Of a stretch of DNA of 64,000 bases, positions 36,813-46,247 are shown piece by piece. Within the stretch, counting starts at the first letter, position 1. The number at the start of each line of letters is the position of its first letter. Origin of the DNA: RGIG8306 sp964426655 (GTDB lineage Bacteria; Bacillota; Clostridia; Lachnospirales; Lachnospiraceae); contig CAYRQT010000002.1 of assembly GCA_964426655.1 (NCBI GenBank), forward strand, positions 1-64,000, read 5' to 3'. The position numbers were made by a program, and so were the translations under genes. Below the pieces are notes generated by a model, which was given only the letters and a program-made list of their open reading frames with translations, was not told the origin of the DNA and made no database searches.

Positions 36813-38891
36813 ATGGAGCAAAAAAAGTTGTTTCCCCAGATAGAGGGACTGATGCATGGGTGTGATTATAATCCGGAGCAGTGGCTGGATCGGCCGGACA
36901 TTTTAGAGGAAGACCTCCGGATGATGAAAAAGGCAGGAATCAATAGTGTGACCCTGGGAGTTTTTTCCTGGTCCATGTATGAACCGGAAGAGGGAGAATA
37001 TCACCTGGACTGGATGGAAGAAATCATGGACCGTCTGTATGCCAATGGCATTTATACCATCCTGGCGACCCCTTCAGGAGCAAGACCTGCCTGGCTGGAT
37101 GAAAAATATCCGGAAGCTATGCGTGTAAATGCCCAGGGACAGAGAGCCCACCATGGTGTTCGGCACAACCACTGCATGTCCTCTCTGGTTTATCGGAAAA
37201 AGGTGGAGGAGATTGACAGCCTGCTGGCCAGACGGCTGGGGAAGCATCCGGGACTTTTGCTCTGGCATATTTCCAATGAATTTGGCGGGGCATGTTATTG
37301 TCCTGCCTGTGTCAGAAAATTTCAGGTTTATCTGGCAGAAAAGTTCGATCACGATATTCAAAAGCTGAATGGGGCCTGGTGGAACACCTTCTGGAGCCAT
37401 AACTATAACAGCTTTTCCCAGATTGAGCCGCCTTTTTCCAATGGAGAAGGCAGCATTATGGGACTGAACCTGGAGTGGCAGAGGTTTACCACCTGGAACA
37501 CCACAGACTTTTTGCGCTTTGAGAAAAAGATTTTAAAAGACATTACGCCCACCGTTCCCGTGACCACCAATTTCATGAAATTATATAATGGCCTGGATTA
37601 CCGGGTTCTGGCGAAAGAACTGGATATTATTTCCTGGGACAGTTACCCCAGATATCACAATGGGGATGAAACCTTGTGGGACACGGAAATGGAAAATGCC
37701 TTTGATCATGCCGTAATGCGGGGCATGCAGAAGGACAAGCCGTTTATGCTGATGGAAAGTGTACCGGGGGCCGTGAACTGGCATCCATTCAATAAGCAAA
37801 AGCGCCCGGGCATGCATCGACTGGCTGCACTGCAGGCTGTGGCCTGCGGCGCAGATACGGTGCAATATTTTCAGTGGAGAAAAGGCCGGGGAGGATTTGA
37901 GCAATATCATGGTGCGGTGGTAGATCATCTGGGCACAGAGGATACCCGTATTTTCAGGGAAGTGGCAGAAACAGGAAAGATGCTTAAATCTCTGGCACCG
38001 GTGGCGGGCTCTCTTGTGAAAGGGCAGGCAGCCCTGATTTTTGACTGGGACAATCGGTGGGCTATTCAGGATATGAAAGGCCTGGGGGAATCTACTAAGT
38101 GCTATGAAAAAACCTGTCTGGATTTCTGGAAAACGCTGCAGAAGATGGGCATTACCACAGATGTGATTTCCCAGGATGAGGATTTTTCTCCCTACAAACT
38201 GGTTGTGGCTCCCATGCTTTACTTGTTGCATCCCAAAACATCTGCAAGACTGAAACAATTTACAGAGCAGGGCGGGCAGCTTCTGGCCACTTATCTGACC
38301 GGATATGTGGATGAAAATACCCTTTGCTATCTGGGCGGCTTTCCCGGGGATGGCCTGTCAGATGTATTTGGTCTGATCAGCGAAGAAATAGATACCCTGT
38401 ACCCGGGGGAGACCAACAGTATGGTCCCCACGGCAGAAGGGCTGTATAGGTTGCCCGGGTTTCAGGGAACGGTATTGGAGTATGCTGAGATGCTGCGGGT
38501 GAAAGGGGCACAGACGCTGGCCTTATATGGGGAGGATTACTATAAAGGAAGCCCTGCCCTGACGGTTCATCAGCTAGGACTGGGCAGAGCCTATTATCTG
38601 GGAGCGAGAGTAACACCGGCTGATCTGCGCATTATCCTGGAAAACATTGTACGAGATTGCGGTATGGATGTACGAAGAATGCCGGAAGGGGTGGAATATT
38701 ATGAGCGGCAGGGGGAGAAAGAAAAGTATGCATTTTATCTGAATGCTTCCCCGTTCCCGGTAGAAATCAGTGGGTGTCATGGGAAAATTCTGGAAAGAGA
38801 GGAGAATTGCACAGGGCAGCTGAAGCTGGATGCAATGGAAGGCGTGGCGCTGGCTGTTCATGAGGAAGAAGGGAGACAGAGCGAATGCTGA
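36813..38891 (+). CDS. GH42 beta-galactosidase (second of a tandem pair)
   Basis: A 692-residue GH42 enzyme, clearly related to but distinct from the gene before it. Acid/base E156 (WHISNEFG), nucleophile E315 (LMESVPG), and zinc cysteines C121, C161, C163 and C166 are all present. The region after the first catalytic residue carries the AWWNTFWSHNY motif usual for GH42. Two divergent copies in one operon suggest two linkages, for example beta-galactose and alpha-L-arabinopyranose. GAGGAAG precedes the ATG, and the end overlaps the next GH78 gene by 7 bases. Confidence 0.94.
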   Translation: MEQKKLFPQIEGLMHGCDYNPEQWLDRPDILEEDLRMMKKAGINSVTLGVFSWSMYEPEEGEYHLDWMEEIMDRLYANGIYTILATPSGARPAWLDEKYPEAMRVNAQGQRAHHGVRHNHCMSSLVYRKKVEEIDSLLARRLGKHPGLLLWHISNEFGGACYCPACVRKFQVYLAEKFDHDIQKLNGAWWNTFWSHNYNSFSQIEPPFSNGEGSIMGLNLEWQRFTTWNTTDFLRFEKKILKDITPTVPVTTNFMKLYNGLDYRVLAKELDIISWDSYPRYHNGDETLWDTEMENAFDHAVMRGMQKDKPFMLMESVPGAVNWHPFNKQKRPGMHRLAALQAVACGADTVQYFQWRKGRGGFEQYHGAVVDHLGTEDTRIFREVAETGKMLKSLAPVAGSLVKGQAALIFDWDNRWAIQDMKGLGESTKCYEKTCLDFWKTLQKMGITTDVISQDEDFSPYKLVVAPMLYLLHPKTSARLKQFTEQGGQLLATYLTGYVDENTLCYLGGFPGDGLSDVFGLISEEIDTLYPGETNSMVPTAEGLYRLPGFQGTVLEYAEMLRVKGAQTLALYGEDYYKGSPALTVHQLGLGRAYYLGARVTPADLRIILENIVRDCGMDVRRMPEGVEYYERQGEKEKYAFYLNASPFPVEISGCHGKILEREENCTGQLKLDAMEGVALAVHEEEGRQSEC

Positions 38892-41530
38892 AGGTGTCGA
38901 ACATATCTATGGACTATCTGGAGTGTCCGGTAGGGGTCAGCTCTATGCCGGAAATTGGATGGCAGACAGAGAGTGACAGAAAAAATGTGATACAGACGCA
39001 TTACCAGATTCAGATTGCGGCCGCAGGAGAGCGGCAGCCCCTGTGGTATGACTCCGGATGGGTAAAAAGCCAGCAATCTGCACATGTACGCATAGAAGAA
39101 AGGCTTCCCCTGTTGTCCGGGAAAAAATATTACGTCAGTGTACGGGTCAGGGATGAAGTGGAGACCAGTGCGTTTAGCGAACCGGCTGCTTTTGTGACAG
39201 GCGTCCTGGATCCACGGGAGTGGAAAGCCCATTTTATTTCTGCAGAAACCGCAGAGGATAAAAACAATTCCAAAAGTACTGTTCTGACCAGACAAATAGA
39301 GGTAACCGGAGCCATTAGCGAGGCCTATGTTTTCACCACGGCCCTGGGTTTGTATGAATTTTATATTAATGGACAAAAGGTAGGGAATGACGTTCTGACC
39401 CCTGGCTGGACTTCTTATCTGAATCATCTTTGCTATCAGACTTACGAAATTACGTCCCTGCTCCAGCCTGGAAAGAACACGCTGGGGGCTTTGGTGGGAG
39501 CAGGATGGTTTAAAGGGGAAATGGGATTTTTACATCGTAGAAACAATTATGGGGAAAGAACTGCCTTTTTTATGCAGCTACTGATTCGTTACGGGGACGG
39601 ACGGGAGGAGATCCATATTACCGATGAAAGCTGGAAGGGGCAGGATGGACCAGTCTGCTTCTCGGAGATCTATGATGGAGAAATATACGATGCCAGAAAA
39701 GGTACCCCGTCCATTTGGGAAAATCCGGAAAAAGGGAAATCCGTGGAATGGGTATCCTTTCCCATGGAAGCGTTAACGGCACAGCCCGGTGCCAGAGTAA
39801 GAGAGATGGAAACATGCCCAGCACAGAAAGTGTTGGTTACGCCCAAAGGGGAAATCGTGGTGGATTTTGGGCAGAATCTGGCTGGGTGGGTCTGCTTTCG
39901 TGTCAGGGGACAGGCAGGCAGTAGAGCTAGGCTGAGATGTTTTGAAACATTGGACCGGGATGGAAATGTGTACACGCAAAATCTGCGCCGGGCCAGACAG
40001 GAAATCAGCTATATCTGCAATGGGGAACGAGAAGAAACCTTCCATCCCCATTTTACGTATCAGGGCTTTCGTTATGCATGGATTCAGGAATGGCCGCAGG
40101 AGGTCGTTAAGGAAAATTTTACGGCTCATGTGCTCTATTCCCAGATGAAGCAGACCGGGCATTTTCAGTGTTCTGATGCTTTGCTGAACCAGCTCCATCA
40201 CAATATTTTGTGGAGTCTGAAAGGGAATTTTGTGGATATTCCCACAGACTGCCCTCAGAGAGATGAAAGGATGGGCTGGACAGGAGATGCCCAGATCTTT
40301 TCCAGAACCGCCTGCTACCTGACGGATGCAGATCCCTTTTTCCGAAAATGGTTGGTGGATGTGGCGGCGGATCAGACGCCGGATGGAGGCGTGCCCCATG
40401 TGGTGCCAGATATTATCAGCGGGCATGAAGGAGGGGACTGGCTGTTATCCCAGGGGACGCATTCTGCTGCGGCTTGGGCAGATGTGGCTGTCATTATGCC
40501 CTGGAATCTGTATCTGATGTACGGAGATGAGCAGGTATTAAGAATACAGTATGACAGCATGAAGAAATGGATTTCATTTATGGAGCGGCATGCCCGGGGA
40601 TATATTTGGAATTACAAGCTGCAGTTTGGAGACTGGGTTGCTCTGGATGCAGAAGAGGGGAGTTATTTTGGGGCAACGCCGAATGCCCTTACCTGTACGG
40701 CCTATTTTGCGTATTCCACAAAATTATTTGCCAAAATAGCCCATGTTCTGGGAAATGAGGCGGATTTTCAACGATATAGCGGGTTGTATGAAAAGATATT
40801 GGATACCTTCCAAAAAACATTCTTCCAACCGGATGGAACGATGACAGCCATGACGCAGACGGCGCATATCTTAGCCCTGCATTTCCAGCTGGTTCCTGAA
40901 CAATACAGAGAAAAAACGGCAGCGGCTTTGGTGAGGTTATTGCAGGAAAAGGGGGGACATCTGGTCACCGGATTTGTAGGAACACCTTATTTCTGTCATG
41001 CACTTTCGGAAAATGGCTATGTCCGGGAAGCATATGCATTGCTGTGCAGGGAAGATTTCCCTTCCTGGCTGTATCAGGTCAAAATGGGGGCTACCACCAT
41101 ATGGGAGCATTGGGATGGCATCAAACCCGATGGAAGCATGTGGAGTCCGGACATGAATTCCTTTAATCATTATGCCTATGGGGCAATCGGAGAATGGATG
41201 TACAGGGTAATTCTAGGCATAGATGTGACAGAGGAGGCACCGGGCTGGAAAAAAGTGAGAATAAGTCCTTTGCCGGGAGAAAGATTGGAGCATGCCCAGG
41301 GAAGTTTTGACAGTATATACGGGCCCATTCGGGTCAGCTGGGAGAAAAACCGGCCCCTTCATCAGGTGACGTTGCAGATTTCCATTCCCCCTAACACGAA
41401 GGGCGTGCTCTGTCTGGAGCCGGAGGCTGGAGATGTACAGGAAACAGGACTGGAGTTCAGAAAAAAACAGGGGAGGCTTCAGGCTGACTTTGGCTCAGGT
41501 GAATGGAAGGTAACCTATCGGATAGGATGA
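38885..41530 (+). CDS. GH78 alpha-L-rhamnosidase (second copy)
   Basis: An 881-residue rhamnosidase with the classical GH78 block DCPQRDERMGWTGD starting at D455 (D460 and E461 are the conserved acids). N-terminal beta domains with LYEFYINGQKVG, the NLAGWVCFRV segment and FTYQGFRYAWI precede the barrel; KMGATTIWEHWDG is the conserved region near the barrel end. No signal peptide, so it acts on imported material. It overlaps the preceding GH42 gene and is followed after 24 bases by the GH140 gene. Confidence 0.95.
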   Translation: MLKVSNISMDYLECPVGVSSMPEIGWQTESDRKNVIQTHYQIQIAAAGERQPLWYDSGWVKSQQSAHVRIEERLPLLSGKKYYVSVRVRDEVETSAFSEPAAFVTGVLDPREWKAHFISAETAEDKNNSKSTVLTRQIEVTGAISEAYVFTTALGLYEFYINGQKVGNDVLTPGWTSYLNHLCYQTYEITSLLQPGKNTLGALVGAGWFKGEMGFLHRRNNYGERTAFFMQLLIRYGDGREEIHITDESWKGQDGPVCFSEIYDGEIYDARKGTPSIWENPEKGKSVEWVSFPMEALTAQPGARVREMETCPAQKVLVTPKGEIVVDFGQNLAGWVCFRVRGQAGSRARLRCFETLDRDGNVYTQNLRRARQEISYICNGEREETFHPHFTYQGFRYAWIQEWPQEVVKENFTAHVLYSQMKQTGHFQCSDALLNQLHHNILWSLKGNFVDIPTDCPQRDERMGWTGDAQIFSRTACYLTDADPFFRKWLVDVAADQTPDGGVPHVVPDIISGHEGGDWLLSQGTHSAAAWADVAVIMPWNLYLMYGDEQVLRIQYDSMKKWISFMERHARGYIWNYKLQFGDWVALDAEEGSYFGATPNALTCTAYFAYSTKLFAKIAHVLGNEADFQRYSGLYEKILDTFQKTFFQPDGTMTAMTQTAHILALHFQLVPEQYREKTAAALVRLLQEKGGHLVTGFVGTPYFCHALSENGYVREAYALLCREDFPSWLYQVKMGATTIWEHWDGIKPDGSMWSPDMNSFNHYAYGAIGEWMYRVILGIDVTEEAPGWKKVRISPLPGERLEHAQGSFDSIYGPIRVSWEKNRPLHQVTLQISIPPNTKGVLCLEPEAGDVQETGLEFRKKQGRLQADFGSGEWKVTYRIG

Positions 41531-41554
41531 TGGTAGAAAGGGAAAGGCAGCTTT

Positions 41555-42979
41555 GTGAAAAATTCCGGAAAAGATAGAAAACCATGGGAATGGGGAAAAC
41601 TGTATACGGCAGGTCATTATTTTTTTAACCGCAACACCCTGTTCTTTTGGCTGGGAGATACGGCCTGGCTTCTCCTGCACAACCTGAAAAGGGAAGATGT
41701 TCAGCTTTATCTAAGAAACAGAAAAGAAAAAGGCTTTACCGTTATCCAGATGACGGCGGTGCACCATTTGCCAGCCTATAATGCGTACGGTAAGGCAGCA
41801 TTCCAGGAAGGACATCCGGGACTTCCCGCAGGAGAAGAGCCGGATGGCTACTGGAGTATGCTGGAGTGGGTACTGTCTGAAGCGGAAAAACTGGGCCTAT
41901 ATGTGGCCCTGCTTCCCCATTGGGGAAATCTTGCCGCAGAAATTCCGGAAAAAAATATGGAAAGGTATGTAGACTTTCTGCTGCGCAGATACGAAAATGC
42001 TCCAAATCTGATCTGGGTTCTGGGAGGAGATACAAGGGGGGATGTACACAAAGAATACTGGGAGAAGATGGGACAACGCTTAAAAGAGGGCAATCCGGAC
42101 AGGTTGCTGACTTTTCATCCCTTTGGCAGAACTTCTTCCCTTGATTTCTTTCCGGAAGAAGACTGGATGGATTTCCACATGTTCCAGTCCGGGCACCGGC
42201 GGTATAATCAGCAGGTACTAAGTGCCTGGGATGATAACAGAGTGGACGAAAAGGCAGAAAGATGGTATGGGGAGGACAACTGGCGTTATGTCAGGGATGG
42301 GTATACCCAAAAGAAGAGATGCATGCCCATTCTGGACGGTGAGCCTTCTTATGAGCATATTCCCCAGGGCCTGCATCTGAAAACGGAGCCGTACTGGAGC
42401 GGCGATCAGGCGGCCAGGTATGGATGGTGGTCTCTTCTGGCCGGAGCGGCGGGGTTTACCTTTGGGCATAACGCCATTATGCAGTTCTACACGGGGAAGG
42501 AAGAGGGGGCTTTTCAAGTGAAAATTCCCTGGAAAGACGCACTTCATAGCCCGGGATCGGACAAAGTTTGTATGATGAGAAAAATACTGGAGCCCCTTTT
42601 GGGGAAGTACTGGAAAGAAACAGAACCAGGTGAGGGGTATCTGACAAAAGAAGCGGCATGGAACGGAAATCAGCGGGAAGAAAGAATACTGGGCATGCGA
42701 CTGGGCCCCTGTTATTTATTTTATTCATACCAGGGAAAACCGGTGATTCTGGACACGCAGAAAGTGGTGACCGCCTTTTGGGACAGGACGGAAGAAAGTG
42801 GAAAGGTAATTGAACCCCTCCGTATGGAGGCCTGGTGGATAGATCCCCGAACCGGCATCAGAAGCTACACCGGATGCCGGGTGCCGGTCGGAGAATGCCT
42901 TGAATATTTCCCTCCCCGGACGGAGCATGCAGACTGGCTCCTATTGCTGCAGCTGCAAATCGGGAGCAGACTGAGCTGA
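41555..42979 (+). CDS. GH140 (DUF4038) apiosidase-like glycosidase
   Basis: A 474-residue TIM-barrel protein of the DUF4038 type, classified as GH140, whose characterised members release D-apiose from rhamnogalacturonan II. It shows the conserved FFWLGDTAWLL start, NLIWVLGGDTRG and the likely nucleophile E263 in LDGEPSYEH; the C-terminal DUF5060/collagen-binding-like beta domain ends with AWWIDPRTG. No signal peptide, unlike the outer-membrane or periplasmic counterparts in Bacteroides. The start is GTG 41555. A terminator follows, so this closes the transporter-hydrolase operon. Confidence 0.87.
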   Translation: MKNSGKDRKPWEWGKLYTAGHYFFNRNTLFFWLGDTAWLLLHNLKREDVQLYLRNRKEKGFTVIQMTAVHHLPAYNAYGKAAFQEGHPGLPAGEEPDGYWSMLEWVLSEAEKLGLYVALLPHWGNLAAEIPEKNMERYVDFLLRRYENAPNLIWVLGGDTRGDVHKEYWEKMGQRLKEGNPDRLLTFHPFGRTSSLDFFPEEDWMDFHMFQSGHRRYNQQVLSAWDDNRVDEKAERWYGEDNWRYVRDGYTQKKRCMPILDGEPSYEHIPQGLHLKTEPYWSGDQAARYGWWSLLAGAAGFTFGHNAIMQFYTGKEEGAFQVKIPWKDALHSPGSDKVCMMRKILEPLLGKYWKETEPGEGYLTKEAAWNGNQREERILGMRLGPCYLFYSYQGKPVILDTQKVVTAFWDRTEESGKVIEPLRMEAWWIDPRTGIRSYTGCRVPVGECLEYFPPRTEHADWLLLLQLQIGSRLS

Positions 42980-42982
42980 TAA

Positions 42983-43033
42983 AATGCGGAAAAAGACACA
43001 TGCCAAATGCAGGTGCCTTTTTCCGCATTTTTT
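42983..43033 (+). terminator. Terminator closing the transporter-hydrolase operon
   Basis: A perfect 13-bp repeat AATGCGGAAAAAG (42983-42995) with its complement (43017-43029), followed by six Ts. Confidence 0.92.
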
Positions 43034-43115
43034 ATATTAGAAAGAGCAGCAGACCTGCACGGGTATAGCGTACTGCAAAACGCATCTTCTGCATAAAAGG
43101 AAGGCGATATTACGG

Positions 43116-43144
43116 TAGACACGATGAGGAGAAGCATCTATAAT
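43116..43144 (+). promoter_or_regulatory. GH3 promoter
   Basis: TAGACA (43116-43121), a 17-base spacer and a perfect TATAAT (43139-43144), about 60 bases from the GH3 start. Confidence 0.8.
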
Positions 43145-43203
43145 AGCAAGGGAATGCCGGCGGATAAAGGTCCGGGATAAAAGGCAGAAAAGGAATGATG
43201 GAG

Positions 43204-45669
43204 ATGAATATCAGGAAAAATGTGTCTCAATGGATGCGCAGGAGGCTGGTACGGGCTGCCAATCTTCTTGCGCAGGATGAAGGTGCGCAAAAGTCAGCGG
43301 AAAAAATCATAACGCCTGGAATGCCTGCACTGCTGCGGGATGCTGCAGCAGAAGGGGCAGTTCTTTTGGAGAACCATATTCTCCCCTTTCCCACAGGTGC
43401 ATCGGTGGCGGTCTTTGGACGTACACAGGTGGATTATTTTTGCACGGGATATGGCAGTGGCGGAGATGTGAATACCCCATATAAAGTCAGCCTTTTAGAA
43501 GGAATAAGAAATTGTGAGAGACTGCAGGCCAACGAGAAACTAGCGGCACTGTATACTGACTGGTGCGAAAAGAATCCGGTGGACCATGGGGAATGGGGGC
43601 AGTGGCCCAGATACTATCCTGAAATGCCGCTGGATGCACAGCAGATCATGCAGACTGCAGAGGAGAGTGAATATGCGTTGCTGGTTCTGGGGCGTGCGGC
43701 AGGTGAAGATCGGGAAAATGCATTGGAACCGGGTAGTTATTACCTGACAGAGGATGAAAAAAATCTTCTGAAAAGTGTGTCGTCCGTTTTTGGACAGAGA
43801 CTGGTCGTTTTGATGAACATTGGTTCCATTATGGATTTTTCCTGGACAGAGGCATTGGAAAAGCCCCTGGGCGCTCTTATGATTGTTTGGCAGGGGGGGA
43901 TGGAAAGTGGGAATGCAGTGGCAGATCTGCTTTCCGGCAAAAAGAATCCTTCAGGCAGACTTACGGATACCATAGCAAAATCCTATGAGAACTACATTTC
44001 GGCACCTCATTTTGGTGGAGAGGCCTTTAATAACTATGTAGAAGACATTTATGTTGGCTATAGGTGGTTTGAAACTTTTGCCAGGGAAGATGTGCGCTAC
44101 CCCTTTGGGTATGGATTATCCTATACCCATTTCAGTATGGAGAACAAAAGCGTGGAAGAGAAAAAAGAGGGAAGTATTTTCCATGTGACTGTAACCAATA
44201 CGGGAAAAGTGCCCGGCAGGGAAACTGTATGTCTGTATCTGGAAAAGCCCTGTACAAAGGGAGGAAATCCTTCCAGGGAGCTGGCTGCTTTCGCCAAAAC
44301 CAGATTACTAAACCCCAAAGAGTCTCAGACGCTCATTATGGAAATCCCCCGGTATTCTATGGCATCCTATGATGGGGATGGCAGCAGCGGACATAAATCC
44401 TGCTATGTGATAGAGGCGGGCACATATGCCGTTTATCTGGGAGGAGATGTCAGATCCGCAAGGAAAATATATGAGCAATCCTTCAAAACCCTGGAAATCC
44501 TGTGCAGCCTCTCGGAGGTATGCGCTCCGCAGGTGCCATTTTCCATCATTAAGGCACAGGAAACAGAAGAGGGGCGTCGTCCGGTACAGGTGCCCGTGGC
44601 CACAAGGACCACAAACCTGAGGGAAATCATTCTTCGCAATCTGCCTGCAGAAATTTTGCCAGTGGCAGATCAGGGATATACGCTCCGGGATGTGAAGGAT
44701 GGCCGGGTTTCCATGGAGACTTTCGTGGCTCAGCTGACCCTTAAAGAGCTGGAGGCCATATCCAGAGGAGATTATATTATGGGCAGCCCTTTGGGAACAA
44801 GGGGAAATGCCGGTGTGTTCGGGGGTGTTTTGCCCTCACTCAGAAAGAAAGGCATTCCACCGGTTACGACCACTGACGGCCCCTCCGGTATCCGTCTGTA
44901 TGCCAGCGCATCCCTGTTGCCCATCGGTACTTTACTGGCCTGTTCCTTTGATGTGGATCTGGTCAGGCGCCTGTACAGACATGTGGGAATGGAGATGCTT
45001 GATCGGGGAAGTGATCTGCTTCTGGCGCCCGGAATGAACATACATCGCAACCCGCTTTGCGGCCGGAATTTTGAGTATTTTTCAGAGGATCCCCTTCTGA
45101 CCGGGAAAATGGGAGCAGCAGTGGTACAGGGACTCCAGAGCACAGGGGTATCTGCCTGCCCCAAACATTTCGCATGCAACAATCAGGAATTTAAACGAAA
45201 CAAAAATGATTCCAGAGTCTCTGAACGGGCTTTGCGGGAAATATATCTGAAAGGGTTTGAGATTTGTGTGAAGGAAGGTAAACCTCAGAACATTATGACC
45301 GCATACAACAAAATCAATGGGGTATGGGGACACTATCATTATGAACTGTGTACTTCCATTTTACGGCAGGAATGGGAATATCAGGGGAGTGTCATGACTG
45401 ACTGGTGGATGCAATCTTCCCACAGTCCGGAATTTCCTCAGATGAGGGATAATGCATACCGTGTGAGGGCTCAGGTAGATGTGCTGATGCCCGGAAACAG
45501 AATGTTTCATGCCAATAAGCCTGATGGGACATTGCTGGAGACTTATGGAAAACCTGAGGGCATCACATTGGGAGAAATGCAGCGTACGGCAGCCAATGTC
45601 CTGCGATTTGTGATGGCCTCAGTGCCTTTTCAGAAAGGCGATGGAGAAAAAGAAGAGGCTGGCAGATAG
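43204..45669 (+). CDS. GH3 beta-glycosidase with swapped domain order
   Basis: An enzyme of about 821 residues from family GH3 (beta-glucosidase, xylosidase or arabinosidase). The order is reversed: the alpha/beta-sandwich domain comes first (AAAEGAVLLENH, GTGYGSGGDV), then a fibronectin-like domain (GREVVCLYLE-type strand), then the TIM barrel (TTDGPSGIRL, KHFACNNQE) with the nucleophile in VMTDWW (D733 counted from this start) near the C-terminus. Similar swapped enzymes are known from Ruminococcus and Butyrivibrio. No signal peptide. In-frame ATGs exist at 43195, 43198 and 43204; the last has the best distance to AAAAGG. It has its own promoter and terminator. Confidence 0.93.
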   Translation: MNIRKNVSQWMRRRLVRAANLLAQDEGAQKSAEKIITPGMPALLRDAAAEGAVLLENHILPFPTGASVAVFGRTQVDYFCTGYGSGGDVNTPYKVSLLEGIRNCERLQANEKLAALYTDWCEKNPVDHGEWGQWPRYYPEMPLDAQQIMQTAEESEYALLVLGRAAGEDRENALEPGSYYLTEDEKNLLKSVSSVFGQRLVVLMNIGSIMDFSWTEALEKPLGALMIVWQGGMESGNAVADLLSGKKNPSGRLTDTIAKSYENYISAPHFGGEAFNNYVEDIYVGYRWFETFAREDVRYPFGYGLSYTHFSMENKSVEEKKEGSIFHVTVTNTGKVPGRETVCLYLEKPCTKGGNPSRELAAFAKTRLLNPKESQTLIMEIPRYSMASYDGDGSSGHKSCYVIEAGTYAVYLGGDVRSARKIYEQSFKTLEILCSLSEVCAPQVPFSIIKAQETEEGRRPVQVPVATRTTNLREIILRNLPAEILPVADQGYTLRDVKDGRVSMETFVAQLTLKELEAISRGDYIMGSPLGTRGNAGVFGGVLPSLRKKGIPPVTTTDGPSGIRLYASASLLPIGTLLACSFDVDLVRRLYRHVGMEMLDRGSDLLLAPGMNIHRNPLCGRNFEYFSEDPLLTGKMGAAVVQGLQSTGVSACPKHFACNNQEFKRNKNDSRVSERALREIYLKGFEICVKEGKPQNIMTAYNKINGVWGHYHYELCTSILRQEWEYQGSVMTDWWMQSSHSPEFPQMRDNAYRVRAQVDVLMPGNRMFHANKPDGTLLETYGKPEGITLGEMQRTAANVLRFVMASVPFQKGDGEKEEAGR

Positions 45670-45678
45670 GAAAAAGCA

Positions 45679-45730
45679 GGAATGGGCACACCCCGGTACA
45701 GAACACTGTATCCGGGATATGCCCGTTCCT
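45679..45730 (+). terminator. Long hairpin after GH3
   Basis: GGAATGGGCA pairs with TGCCCGTTCC and, inside, CCGGTACAG with CTGTATCCGG. A T-rich tract follows after a few bases; it probably also serves the reverse-strand csp gene. Confidence 0.8.
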
Positions 45731-45842
45731 TCTCGCACTTTTTCTCTTTCATGACCTTGCCCACGATCCATGTACACCCAATAACACTTTAATCAAAAAA
45801 GGTACCGGTATGGCTTTGGATAACAATGTGCATGCAACAAAA

Positions 45843-46043
45843 TCAGGACAATTTCACCACATTCGTTGCCTGAGGGCCCTTTGCGCCGTCAACCACGTCA
45901 AATTCTACAGATTCTCCTTCAGTCAGGCTTTTGTAGCCTTCCATGTTCAAACCGGAGTAGTGGACGAAGATGTCGTTGCCGGTTTCATCAGAAATAAAAC
46001 CGTACCCTTTTTGGTTGTTAAACCACTTAACTGTACCTTTCAT
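45843..46043 (-). CDS. Cold shock protein
   Basis: A 66-residue single-domain RNA chaperone of the CspA family. RNP1 reads KGYGFI and RNP2 DIFVHY; the start MKGTVKWFN is the family start. Tyr replaces the usual Phe in the second motif (FVHYS). The ATG at 46043 follows GGAGG; longer in-frame starts are not supported. The promoter is close (TSS about 46076), so there is no long cold-shock leader. Confidence 0.96.
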   Translation of the reverse strand: MKGTVKWFNNQKGYGFISDETGNDIFVHYSGLNMEGYKSLTEGESVEFDVVDGAKGPQATNVVKLS

Positions 46044-46082
46044 ACTGAACCTCCATACGTGTATGACCATAACTACCATATG

Positions 46083-46111
46083 AATGTAGCATATTCTTTT
46101 TCTTGTGTCAA
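46083..46111 (-). promoter_or_regulatory. csp promoter
   Basis: On the minus strand TTGACA (46106-46111), a 17-base spacer and TACATT (46083-46088). Confidence 0.85.
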
Positions 46112-46188
46112 ACTATTGCAGATGGATATGCTTTCTTTTATAACAATTTAGAGGCTCTTTCCTTAATAAAACACAATGCCGACCTTTA

Positions 46189-46229
46189 TTGACAGGAATC
46201 CAGACATTTGATAAACTGAAAAGCAGTGA
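46189..46229 (+). promoter_or_regulatory. Promoter with palindrome, membrane protein gene
   Basis: TTGACA (46189-46194), 17 bases, TAAACT (46212-46217). Overlapping the -10 box and likely start of transcription is ACTGAAAAGCAGT (46215-46227), nearly identical to the palindrome in the promoter at 47390. Confidence 0.75.
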
Positions 46230-46247
46230 AAGGATTGGAGATAATAT

